From: Galeruca laticollis
Taxonomy: Eukaryota; Arthropoda; Insecta; Coleoptera; Chrysomelidae
Assembly: GCA_963921935.1 (NCBI GenBank)
Contig: OY998176.1
Span: forward strand, 180,106,445 to 180,170,444
Direction of reading: 5' to 3'
Length of the DNA: 64,000 nucleotides
Made by a program: the position numbers and the translations under genes. Of this stretch, positions 22,642 to 32,766 are shown piece by piece; the first letter of the stretch is position 1; every line of letters begins with the position of its first letter. The notes under the pieces were generated by a model. The model was not told the DNA's origin, ran no database searches, and was given only the letters and a program-made list of their open reading frames with translations.

Positions 22642-24045
22642 TTGAATGCAGCATTTTCAAAGGAATCAAGAGCATGGTTGAACGCTTTACCGTCGGCCCC
22701 ATTAGGTACGCTTTTAGATGACGAAAGTTTCCGTATTCCTATTGGTCTCCGTTTAGGTTGTCAAATTTGTGTAAAACATCGCTGTCGTTGCGGAGCTGAT
22801 GTTGATGAATATGGTCGACACGGCCTAAGCTGCAAATTAAGTGCCGGCCGTTTTTCACGTCATTCTGCAGTGGATGACCTAATCAAACGAGGCATGGCAT
22901 CTGCAAAGATTCCCTGTTCGTTGGAACCGTTAGGTACTTGCCGCGACGACGGTGAACGTCCAGATGGTATGACCCTCATTCCATGGCAACGCGGCAGACC
23001 AGTTATTTGGGATTTCACTTGCACTGACACTTGGGCTCCGTCCCATGTCCGATCCACATCCACTTCCGCAGGCGCTGCAGCTTTACAAGGCGAAACTTTT
23101 AAAATCAATAAATACAAAAATTTGGAGAACATTTACATTTTTATTCCTGTTGCAATTGAAACCTCTGGTGTTTTTGGTCATGAAGCTTTAAAATTCATTA
23201 AAGAAATCGGTAAAAAAATATCAATAGAAACCAATGATTCGAGAGCAACTTTGTTCTTTATACAACAAATAAGTATTGCAATTCAAAGAGGAAACGCTTC
23301 ATCTTTTCTCGGTACGTTTCCGCGTTCTAAGCCTCTAGAAGAACTTTTTATGAAACCTAATCATAAGAAACGTAATTCTTCTACAACTTTCAAACTTTCT
23401 CACATTACAGACCCCAAAACATGTGATCTTTCCTTTTTCCGACATTCTTATTTAACATCTTCATTCTCTTCTTCAGAATGTGTGCCTTCTGATAATACAT
23501 GCGTTGACAATTTAATAAATTATGCCCCCAACAAGCTTTTGGGCCTCAGTGTACTAAAAAATAGCGATAACAATCAGCCAGATGATGTCCCATTCATAGG
23601 AATACTGAAGAAGATGACTATGCTAGAGAATGATGCGATTCCTATACGCAATAGGTTATCTCTAACTAAAACAGTTTCCAAATCCGTAATATCTACATCC
23701 AATTCAGTAGCAAACATCATCAATTCAAATTTCTTATCACGCCGATCAAGTGAGAAAGACAATAACAGAATCCGGGATTATTCGTACAATGATAGTAGTT
23801 GCGAAAGAGCTTTTAACAATATTTCCACATTCAGATCCATAAAGGGTATTCCCCAAGATTCTTTGGGTCTCAAAGGTCTCAAAAATATTGGTAACACATG
23901 TTTCATGAATAGTATTATCCAATGCCTATCAAACACAAGGTGGCTATTAGAATATCTAAAGAAAGACGCATACATAAGAGATATTAACATAAACATATCT
24001 AGCATGAAAGGAACACTAATTAAAGCATTTGCTGAAGTTATTTGA
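22642..24045 (+). pseudogene. Chimeric ORF: LINE CCHC/restriction-like endonuclease fused to Usp2-like N-terminal part
   Basis: A single 467-codon frame. Residues about 1-235 are the LINE C-terminus: CRCGADVDEYGRHGLSC (C-x-C-x7-H-x4-C finger), then RPDGMTLIPW and VIWDFTCTDTWAPSH, the restriction-like endonuclease core, ending GNASSFLGTFPRSKPLEELF. Without a stop or frame change it passes into a Ser/Asn-rich segment (about 236-410) and then GLKNIGNTCFMNSIIQCLSNT, the Cys box of a ubiquitin-specific protease. The frame ends at a TGA (24043-24045) that lies inside the protease domain. A fusion transcript, a template jump, or an insertion followed by loss of the LINE 3' end could produce this join. 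I see no splice sites or poly(A) at the joint near 23345. Confidence 0.8.
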
Positions 24046-24897
24046 GAACTTTGGTCTGAAGACGGTTCAGACAAAGTGGTTAATACAGTATCATTGAAAA
24101 GTAAGATTCGGCGGTTTACTTCAAGGTTCATGGGATACACTCAACATGATGCACATGAGTTTCTTCGTTACCTATTAGCAGGACTTCACGAAGATGTCAA
24201 CAAGGTATATGAAAAATCAAAGCCCATATTAACTGAAATTGATGACAACTTTAGTGATATCGAGAAAGCACAAGAATTTTGGTTAGGATATGCGAGAATG
24301 GACAACTCCAAGATTATGGATAACTTTGTCGGTCAATTAAAATCAACAATCAAGTGCACACACTGTGGTCACTGTTCAGTTACCTACGATCCTTTTTGGG
24401 ATTTATCCCTTCTGATACCACAAAGAACAGGTCAATTACGACTTTCACAATGTTTAGATTCGTTTACAAGAGAAGAAACACTCGACGGTGATGAGAAACC
24501 AGCTTGTTCGAAATGTAAGGAACGAAGACGATGCATTAAATCATTCTCAATTCATAAATTTCCGAAAATACTGGTTATTCACCTGAAGCGCTTCTCGCAA
24601 ACAGAAAGTTTTAGTGCAAAACTTAATGATTCAATAGATTTTCCTATAGAAGGTCTTGATATGAACCATTACGCAGCTGATAATGTGGCACCTTGTATGT
24701 ACAACCTCTACGCTATATCTAATCACTGTGGAACCACTTATAATGGTCACTACACAGCATTTTGCCGACATCCCTACACGGGACAGTGGCACGAATATAA
24801 CGATTCAAGAGTGCTATTAATATCGTGGAAATCTTTAGTTAGTGGAGAAGCATATGTTCTCTTCTATGAACAAGATGACACAAAATCCCATCTTTAA
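23346..24897 (+). pseudogene. Usp2: Usp2-like ubiquitin-specific protease retrocopy
   Basis: An intronless sequence for a USP2/USP21-type deubiquitinase, which removes ubiquitin from substrates. The catalytic domain starts with GLKNIGNTCFMNS (nucleophile Cys in NTCF) and continues with GYTQHDAHEFLRYLL, the zinc-binding CTHCGHC and CSKCKE pairs, DGDEKPACSKC, ILVIHLKRFSQ, and the His box YNGHYTAFCRHPYTG followed by WHEYNDSRV. All catalytic and zinc residues are present. One TGA (24043-24045) splits it; both halves are in the same frame and end at a TAA at 24895-24897. Intron absence, location in a TE cluster and fusion to a LINE mark it as a retrocopy. An AATAAA-type signal lies near 25430, but no poly(A) tract or target duplication was found. 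Only one disabling change in about 515 codons suggests it is younger than, or was under longer selection than, the LINE part. Confidence 0.85.
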
Positions 24898-25654
24898 GTT
24901 TAATAATTTTTTTTATTAGTTTTTAAATTATATATTTTCATTGTGAATCAATGTCTTATTTTTTTTCTGCAAAATTTATTTATATATACATTGTATCCGT
25001 TCAAATATCATATGATTGTATTATCGTGTATATTATTTGAATAGAAGAAATTGAAATTCCGAAACAGAACGAAACCATCATAAAACTTTTTGGATTTAAC
25101 TATACACAATGAAAACATAGTAATTAAAACTGCTTGGTATACTAAATCTATTTGGTCAGGCAGATATCTTAATTTTAATTCACACCACCATATACCCCAA
25201 AAACATCTGCTGTTATAGGCCTTGCGATAAAGCAATTATTCTTTATGATGCTGAACATAGATATACTGTGATTGAACGTTGAAGCGTTGAAAATGAGCAG
25301 CTATCCCGAAAACCCAAAAATTATAAATAATGTTTTTAAAAAAAGGAAACATGAATATTACAATTCGACAATCACCTGTTCAACAAAAAAACATAAAACC
25401 CCATTTTTCTAATACTACTGTTTATTCCGAATAAATAACGTTTTTATACCTGAAAGAGTACAGCTAAGTTACAAGAGACATAATATACTAAACAAACATT
25501 TTAGTAAACTAATATAGAAATTTCAAAAGTCAAAAAAAGTTATGTAGTCCAGGAGATTCACTGTAGAAATTGTGATGGTGTATAGATAAGACAGACAAGT
25601 CAATATGTGAATAATAAAATTAAAAGCCACAAGTACGATACTGCACGAACTGGT

Positions 25655-25655
<1 letters not shown>
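24898..25655. other. Possible 3' UTR of the Usp2-like copy, then unrecognised sequence
   Basis: T-rich sequence follows the stop codon. A-runs at about 25336 and 25384 and an AATAAA near 25430 could mark the transcript end, but none is convincing. No other gene seen. Confidence 0.35.
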
Positions 25656-25657
<2 letters not shown>

Positions 25658-25726
<69 letters not shown>

Positions 25727-25791
25727 ATACATATATTGGGGTAACGGCAATATTCGTGGTTTTATACCTAATTAGTCGGCAAAGACTATCT

Positions 25792-25826
<35 letters not shown>
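25658..25826. repeat. Two (TA)n microsatellites
   Basis: TA tracts at about 25658-25732 and 25794-25826, separated by 60 bp of unique sequence. Confidence 0.9.
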
Positions 25827-25829
<3 letters not shown>

Positions 25830-26060
25830 GCGATAGCGGTTGAAGTGGCATCCGTATAGATTTGTAGCGCTGTGGCATCCCCCGATATACACAATATGTA
25901 TATAGAGCAACCCCGATGAATCGAGATCACGCACAGAGTGGCTTCCTATTATTTGGCAATACTGGGACCTTGATAAATTATTAGTAGGTAGATTTGAATT
26001 TGTGGAAGAATTGGTGCGTCCTGTATATTGTGTATAGATCGCGTACGAAGTGACTTCCAG
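25827..26060. repeat. Short GC-richer repeat linked to TA tracts
   Basis: Contains 'accgcgatagcggt' (a palindrome) and 'gaagtggcatccg'. The same word in the opposite strand, 'cggatgccactt', recurs at 37747 and 38013 near another TA tract, and 'cgcgtacgaagtg' at 26040 resembles 37806. This suggests a short dispersed family associated with TA microsatellites. Class unknown. Confidence 0.4.
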
Positions 26061-27700
26061 TAATTTTAAATATGAATTTGTTTTTCTTTTGAGAGATGAG
26101 ACTGAAACACATATTCTAGTAATTGGACGTTGACGGTTGTTACAAATCCATGTGAAGCTACATTTTACACATGAAAGACAGTTCTCAGAAACCTAAAATA
26201 ACATTTTTAAAACCATATTACTCGTCTTGAATTAAATAAAATTGATTTAAATTGCGTTATTTATAACCCATTATCACGTGACTACGAACACCAATCAGAG
26301 CGCGATGACGTCACTGCACGAACAAGTGGACTTATTTCTGATAACGCAGTTACAAGTATGAACTATTTTTCTTGATAATTTGTTAGAACAACGATAATAT
26401 TTTACGATTTTTATCACAACGGAGACTGGATGATTCAAAAGAAATAGTTGTAACTTACCGAAGATTGATTCAATAATGATGCGTGTTTCTTTGCTAGAAA
26501 CATAGTTTTTGTGCAGTGGAGGAGAACATGAACCTATAATTGTTGGTTGACATACTCTATTAGAAATGAGAGAGACACCTTTTTCATTTTATATACTCTT
26601 TTATTAACTTTAGATCTACTTATTATATATATCAACGGAATAAAACTTGAAATCAGCTCTGTAAACGAACAAACTACTAATAAACTAATAAATAATTCAC
26701 TTTTTATTTTTACTACAACCCAAAATATCTCAATTTATATTTGTAGTTTATCAGAGATTATAACTTACATTGAAGTAATTGAAAAAGACTCTACGTCTCA
26801 AATGTAGTCTGTAGGCAAATAGCAGTAAGTAAAACGCAAACTCCGTACTACAGCATATATTATTCCAAGTTGAAGGGGCAACTAGTTTTGGCACACTAAG
26901 CTATCATCAGGTCTTAAATGTATATATAATTCTCATGAGAAGTATTATGAAAGGAAAGCTGTCACATGCCCGTGGTATCCAGCAGAATCCAAGATGTGTC
27001 AGTAGATAATATGGGGAATATACTGTAGGCAAATTTTATTGAAAATAGTTAGGAAAATTTACATAATTAAGCAAACGTCAAACAAAATTAAAATTGGACA
27101 ACATTAAGAGAAGTTATTAAAATTAAATTATTGGATAATTATAAGAAACGGAAAGAAAACACGGACTTCGTCGTACGACAGAATCCGTCTGAAGCAAGAA
27201 GTCCAGTATTTGATTAGTCGTAATAGGAAAAAAGGCAATGGAGAGGACCGAATGCGGACTTACAAAAAACAACTTTTGCTTTCTGTTAGTCCGCATGATA
27301 ATAATTATATACTCGGAATTCATATTTTAACAATCATAATTCACACAATTTGTATATTCATGATCGTAGGACAAATAGAGTACATAACTCGTTACAAATT
27401 GTATTTCCTGCACTCGTACGGAATATGTCACTTCCCACACTTCTTATACAATGCTATTCAAATTTGAGTCTATGCATTGGAATCATGGTAACGGTAATAC
27501 ATATACAGGGATGGTTAAATGGGTTCAAAGTTATTTATTTCAGAGGTCGTTTATTTGATTGAAGATAATCTGGCTTTTTTAGTTCTGGAGTTATACCAGA
27601 AAAATTGAAAATTTTGAAATTCTTCTTTTGCCTACATTTTTTTATTTTGCGTAGATTTTCCAAATCTTTGCCAGAGCAACTTTTTGTAGATTATCCAAAC
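26061..27700. other. Intronic sequence with no recognised gene
   Basis: AT-rich. On the minus strand near 26915-26890, 'cctgatgatagc...gccaaaac' looks like an eroded CTGATGA/GAAA hammerhead-type motif. The open frames at 26547-26807 and 27210-27467 carry no known domain. Confidence 0.35.
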
Positions 27701-27704
27701 ATGC

Positions 27705-28170
27705 GAATAAAAATTATATAGAAAGTATCGTAAAAATTGCGCGACCCACAACGTTTTATTTTCAAATAGGGACCTGTATTTTTCACTGCAATTTTTTGAA
27801 TGCCAAGAGGTTTCATATTGGCGTAGTATTTTCATTTGAACTACAGAGTGTTTTGAAAATATTGAACTATTACGAGAACAATTTTAACCTCTTTTAATAT
27901 TCCATAACAGCTGTAATTGAAAAATATCAGTGAGTAAGAAATGAATCAATGCTAAGTTGGTCATACAAGAATTTGTTTAATTATTTGAAAATTTACCGGT
28001 ATAGTTAAATATCTCCAAAACACTCTGTAGTTCAGATGTACATACTACGCCGATATGAAACATGACTCTTGACATTAGAAACGATGCAATTGAGAATATA
28101 GATTCGTATTTGAAAATAAAAACTTGAGGGTGGCCCAATTTTAACGATACTTTGTATATAAGTTTTTTTT
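27705..28170. mobile_element. Diverged foldback (MITE-like) element
   Basis: About 170 bp at 27705-27880 is an inverted copy of 27985-28165 with roughly 75% identity (shared words: 'aaagtatcgt', 'tttattttcaaata', 'ggcgtagtat', 'gaactacagagtgttttg'). The loop is about 100 bp. No coding capacity. Old, given the divergence of its arms. Confidence 0.6.
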
Positions 28171-28870
28171 CACACAGAGCGTGCCGCAAAAATGTTTAGT
28201 TCGAATACACAAGCTTTTTAATCTGTAACCTACGTACAGAATAATCCACGTTATACATCAAAAGAATTTATTTCTTTACTGTCTAGCGCATTTGAATGAG
28301 AGTTAGTCTTCAACAAGTTTTTTTATGATTTTATTTCATTCGTCAAAGACAAGGATATGATAAATATTTTACATTGTTGAAGTGAAACTTTTTATGGGAC
28401 ACTAGCGTTTTGTCATGAGAGTTAACTCGTCGAGCTAACAAAACTGTTAAACTCCTTGTGAGAGAGGCGGAAAAAATTAACGAAGATCCGCACAAAGAGG
28501 AGACGCCGAGAATAGTCGCAGGGCATTGTTTATTGATGGCGATCATGTTATTTCGTTTATCAATCCCCACTTCGCTGCGCGAACGATAAAGTGAGAACGC
28601 ATTCGGGGGGAAAAGGATACCAAAAGCGCTTAATAATTTCTGCCGATATTGGTATAATCCAGTGCGAAATTAATATAGAAATTGTTTACCTTTAAAATTA
28701 AGGCGATAAAAACTAGGAAATTTCTTTGCATTGTGTATTTATTTGTATTATTTTGAAAAAAATATGTAATAAAACGTAACAAGAGTATTGAAATATATTG
28801 AAAAAGGAAATAAACAGGTATACTTGTCCGTACAGATAAGTTCTGTACTCATTAAAGTTTAAGCATAAAC
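28171..28870. other. Unrecognised sequence left of the Helentron
   Basis: No coding region. 'gcgaacgataaagtgagaacgcattcggggggaaa' near 28577-28611 is locally GC-rich but unplaced. Confidence 0.3.
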
Positions 28871-29069
28871 TGTGTTATCTCCTACTTTCCGCATTGAGAC
28901 CAACGCGCATCGTGGGCGTGTCCACTTTCAAACTTTCAGCTATATTTGCTAACCTGTACGTAGAAGAGCAAGTAAGTCTCAGTTCATCAGAGAAAGTCGT
29001 TGTAACTAGTGTTGCTTTATTCATGGAAATATTTTTTTGTAATTGTAATTTAAAATTATTTTTTGATAA

Positions 29070-29297
29070 ATGAAAATGAATGGACAAAAAACTTCAATTT
29101 CAGTCGTTGGCGATGGAAATTGCTTGTTCAGATGTTTGTCTTATTTTATTTTTTCAACTCAAAAATTTCATTATTTGATACGATTAATAATAGTGAAATT
29201 TATTCACGATCATTGGGACAATTTTAAAGAATTTATATGTGGAGAAGGAGTATATGATATACAAATTTCAAATAATGAAGATTATTACAACCATTAA
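29070..29297 (+). pseudogene. OTU-domain protease of the Helentron, N-terminal part
   Basis: A 75-codon frame with SVVGDGNCLFRCLSYF, the OTU nucleophile block (D-G-N-C-L-F). The frame then breaks; the rest of the domain reads on in another frame around 29300-29510 (a block like IKIVIHQDN and the 'SGVVDSGHYDII' His motif, the latter inside 29435-29851). OTU proteases remove ubiquitin and are carried by many Helentrons, where their role in transposition is unknown. Confidence 0.75.
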
Positions 29298-29434
29298 TCG
29301 AAACAACGAATTTATGGAGGTGAAGTGGAAATAGCTGCTTTTTTACATATTTTCCCAATATAAAAATAGTCATACATCAAGATAATAGGCCACCTGTCGT
29401 ACATGGAAATACAACATCTAATTTTCAATTAATA

Positions 29435-29851
29435 TTGAAACTTAGTGGTGTAGTTGATTCTGGACATTACGATATAATTCAATGTTATAATGAAAATTAC
29501 GAGGTAGAAAATATTGAAGATCTGAAACATTCAGCACTTGATACAAAAAAACATTTTGATGCAAATAAAAAAAGACAATACCACAAAGAATACATGAGAA
29601 AATATAGAATGAAATCAAATCAACAGGAACGAAATATTCAAATTGATACTAATGAAACTCCAAGGCAGAAAAAAACAATATATATGAGAGAATATATGAG
29701 AAAAAAACGAGCGGAACAAAAAATTGATACTAATGAAACTCCAAGGCAGACAAAACAAAAAATTGATACTAATGAAACTCCAAGGCAGAAAAAAACAATA
29801 TATATGAGAGAATATATAAGAAAAAAACGAGCGGAACAAAAAAAAAGATAG
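29435..29851 (+). pseudogene. Helentron ORF piece: OTU C-terminus and basic repeats
   Basis: The first 20 codons finish the OTU domain (DSGHYDIIQCYNE, with the catalytic His). Then come three near-identical basic repeats of the form YMREYMRKKRAEQ with IDTNETPRQ, very rich in Lys/Arg and Tyr, a likely nucleic-acid-binding segment. The repeats are also direct DNA repeats (about 75-100 bp), so the number may vary between copies. Ends at a stop at 29849-29851. Confidence 0.6.
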
Positions 29852-29934
29852 AAGTCGAAAAATTAAATATTTCTAGTGATACCGACGAAAATATACATTT
29901 AAATCCAATCGATTACAACAACCTTAATCAGAGT

Positions 29935-30321
29935 ATGAATGTCAAAGATTTACATCGTGAAATTTCTAATGATGAGAACGATAGTGAAGAACATCATGAA
30001 AATAGCCAAACAGCACAAAATAACGAAAATATTCTTTCAAACGAAATTCCAATTAGCACAAACAACAAATATAGTAATTATAATGACCATACATCAGCTC
30101 ATAAATATTTTGATAAAGAATTTACTAAAAATTCTTTTGGTTATGCCTGCTCAATTTGTGATCGATTATGGTTCCAAAATGATTTAAAAACTATACCAAA
30201 GTCAAGTGATGAGATCATAAAAACTATTATTCCAAAAATTGATATTGATAGCATACGAGTGTGTTCTACGTGCAAACAATCCATTTTAAAAAAACAAAAT
30301 TCCAACTATGAGCATTCATAA
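29935..30321 (+). pseudogene. Helentron ORF piece: zinc-finger region before Rep
   Basis: A 128-codon frame, acidic/Asn-rich at first, then YACSICDRLWF and VCSTCKQSI, two C-x2-C pairs that fit a zinc ribbon found before the Helitron-like Rep domain. It overlaps the start of the Rep frame by 14 bases, so one small indel separates two parts of what was probably one protein. Confidence 0.65.
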
Positions 30322-32758
30322 TGGATTTAAATTTATAGATAAACCAAGTAATCTTCCAAAACTTAACCCAATATCAGAAAGGCTCATATCACCTCGAATA
30401 CCCTTCATGCAGATAAGAAGATTAAGGCATGGTCAAGGACAATATGGAATACTAGGTCAAATTATAACTGTTCCAGTAGAGATTAATACAACGGTTAATT
30501 GTTTACCTAGAAATATTGATGATGATCATTGTATTATTGTCCATTTAAAGAAAAGACAGATACATAAATCCAATTATTTGATAGGATTTGTGAAGAAAAA
30601 TGATATTAAACTATGGTTAGATTATTTGAAAAATACCCCATTATATAAATATTATGATATAAAAGTAGATGACGCGTTTTTCAGTAAAGACAATGTGTTA
30701 ACAGACAATCCAAATCATCAGCTTCTAGAAGATGTACCAATTGAAGAAAGTTTGTTAGCACAACAGAAAACTTTACAATGGGACGATGAGCAATATTTAC
30801 GAATAGCACCAGGTGAAAATAATATTCCACATAGCCTGCTATTCGATGAACATGCTGAAGAGCTGTCATTTCCATCAATTTATTTAGGACATTTTCGTAC
30901 TTTTAGTGATGAAATTACGGTATCACCTTTTATGATTGCTACAAGTGAGATAAGAAGATCAGATAGACGCGCTGTTGAACCAAATCATTTATTATACATT
31001 ACAGTAAACATATTGAGATTACGGCTCCGTGATTCACTGAAAGTGGCTTTTAAAACTATTGGAACAAATAGTAAAATTACACGTCAACAAATTGAGTCCG
31101 AAGAATATGTTAATAACTGTCTTGAGAATAATTTAGCCTTTTTACGTTGTATTCCAAACTCAGCCTGGTATTGGTCACAAAGAAAAAAAGATTTATTTGC
31201 AATGATAAGACAATTGGGAAAACCAACTGTCTTTCTTACTATAAGTGCAAATGAAATTGGATGGAGTGATTTACTCCAAACTTTATACAAATTAAAGAAT
31301 GGTGGAGGATCGATTTCAGAAAAAGATCTTGCAGATATGCATTTTATTAAAAAAACAACACTCATAAATGAAGATGCCGTTACTTGTGCAATCTACTTTA
31401 ATAAACTTGTTAATATTCTTTTAAACATACTTCAATCAAAAACCTTCAGCCCATTTGGAAAATATAGAGTTAAATTTTATTTTAAGCGGATTGAATTTCA
31501 GCAAAGAGGAAGTCCTCATGCTCACATATTATTATGGTTAGATAATGCTCCTGAAAATGCTATGGAGGAAGGAATGAGTGATGCGATAACATCAATCGAT
31601 CATCTAATAACAGTTTCAGAATCAGAATCGTCCGACAATATTAAACTGAAAACACACAGGCATACATTCACCTGCTACAAAAAAGTAAAATCAAATAATA
31701 AATCAACGTGTAGATTTGAAGCTCCATTTTTACCTGTGAAAGAAACAATTATATTAAAACCAATGCAAAAAGAAGAGGAAGGATATGCAAATTATTCGAA
31801 ACAATACAAAACTTTGCGAAGTAATTTAGAAAGTAATGATTATCAAAACTTCGAAGATTATTATAAAAGTAACGGAATTTTAAGTGATGATCATTATATA
31901 AATATAATAAGAGCTGGAATAAATCGTCCTAGAGTTTTCCTGAAACGTGATACTACTGAAAAGTGGATAAATCCTTTTAATGCCTTTATTTTCAATAAGA
32001 CTAAGTCAAACATGGATATTCAATTCATTACCGAAGAATATTCATGTGCTCAGTTTGTTGCAGAATATGTTAATAAAACAGATAGAGGTATCAGTAATTT
32101 GCAAAGAGAAATAAGTCATGTTATGGATGAGTATCCAGAATTTGATATTATAGAAGTAGCAAGAAAGTTAGGAATAAAAATGTTAAACAGTGTTGAAATG
32201 TCTAGTCAGGAAGCTGCTTGGTATTTGTTACGAGAACCAATGTGTAAATGTTCAATAAAAGTAATCTTTATACCAACTATGTGGCCACAGGATAGACACA
32301 GAATCAAGAAAACAAAAGAAGAATTAGATAAAATCAATGTTGATGCAGAAAGTGTAGACATATGGAAAGAAAATTGTTTGGATAAATATCAAAATAGACC
32401 AGAATCACTAGATAATATAACGTTAGCTCAATTTGTTTCGAAATATTATTTAAATAAAAAAGGAGAATATGTAGAGAGAAAACATAAGCACATTATAAGG
32501 TACAGACATTTTGACATAGGCACCGACTTAAATGAATATAAGAGAGAAATGGTAACCTTGCACTTTCCATTTAAAGATGAAGATGAAGACATTCTTCAAG
32601 AATCAAAATATATAACAATTTACAATGAAAATGAAGCTACTATTCTTGACCGTAGAAAAGAATTTGAACTAGACTTGGATATAAGTGAAACTATTGAAAT
32701 TTGTAGGAAATTGTGCCGGGATAGTGAATTTGAGAACGAACACAGCCTGAAAATATAG
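30308..32758 (+). CDS. Helitron Rep (HUH) nuclease domain, long open frame
   Basis: An 816-codon frame without stops. Residues 1-130 match the region before the Rep core (RRLRHGQGQYGILGQI, with the phrase LPRNIDDD). The core has VFLTISANEIGW (about 308-319), IEFQQRGSPHAHILLWL (395-411) with the His-hydrophobic-His pair at 404-406, and a candidate catalytic Tyr in FVAEYVNKTDRG (587). Rep cuts and rejoins single strands to start and end rolling-circle transposition. The helicase follows after a one-base frame change at 32758/32767, so this frame is the front part of a single Rep-helicase protein. Because it is broken from its helicase it is not expected to be functional. Confidence 0.85.
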   Translation: MSIHNGFKFIDKPSNLPKLNPISERLISPRIPFMQIRRLRHGQGQYGILGQIITVPVEINTTVNCLPRNIDDDHCIIVHLKKRQIHKSNYLIGFVKKNDIKLWLDYLKNTPLYKYYDIKVDDAFFSKDNVLTDNPNHQLLEDVPIEESLLAQQKTLQWDDEQYLRIAPGENNIPHSLLFDEHAEELSFPSIYLGHFRTFSDEITVSPFMIATSEIRRSDRRAVEPNHLLYITVNILRLRLRDSLKVAFKTIGTNSKITRQQIESEEYVNNCLENNLAFLRCIPNSAWYWSQRKKDLFAMIRQLGKPTVFLTISANEIGWSDLLQTLYKLKNGGGSISEKDLADMHFIKKTTLINEDAVTCAIYFNKLVNILLNILQSKTFSPFGKYRVKFYFKRIEFQQRGSPHAHILLWLDNAPENAMEEGMSDAITSIDHLITVSESESSDNIKLKTHRHTFTCYKKVKSNNKSTCRFEAPFLPVKETIILKPMQKEEEGYANYSKQYKTLRSNLESNDYQNFEDYYKSNGILSDDHYINIIRAGINRPRVFLKRDTTEKWINPFNAFIFNKTKSNMDIQFITEEYSCAQFVAEYVNKTDRGISNLQREISHVMDEYPEFDIIEVARKLGIKMLNSVEMSSQEAAWYLLREPMCKCSIKVIFIPTMWPQDRHRIKKTKEELDKINVDAESVDIWKENCLDKYQNRPESLDNITLAQFVSKYYLNKKGEYVERKHKHIIRYRHFDIGTDLNEYKREMVTLHFPFKDEDEDILQESKYITIYNENEATILDRRKEFELDLDISETIEICRKLCRDSEFENEHSLKI

Positions 32759-32766
32759 CTAATGTT

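Larger units (their letters stand above)
20510..23345 (+). mobile_element. Non-LTR retrotransposon with restriction-like endonuclease (R2-type architecture)
   Basis: Coding remnants appear in the order zinc finger, reverse transcriptase, CCHC finger and endonuclease, the layout of site-specific RLE LINEs. The body is interrupted by stops (about 20605, 20708, 21109, 22611) and one frame change near 22042. No 3' untranslated region is seen: the coding sequence runs straight into a Usp2-like sequence in the same frame. Several upstream ATG contexts are possible; the first domain-bearing codon is at 20510. Confidence 0.8.

Noticed and set aside
23346..24897. Active single-exon Usp2 gene
   Set aside because: An in-frame TGA lies between the Cys and His boxes, and the 5' end is fused to a LINE with no promoter.
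29615..29839. Antisense frame with repeated Phe/Ser-rich motif
   Set aside because: Shadow of the repeated basic segment of the Helentron.
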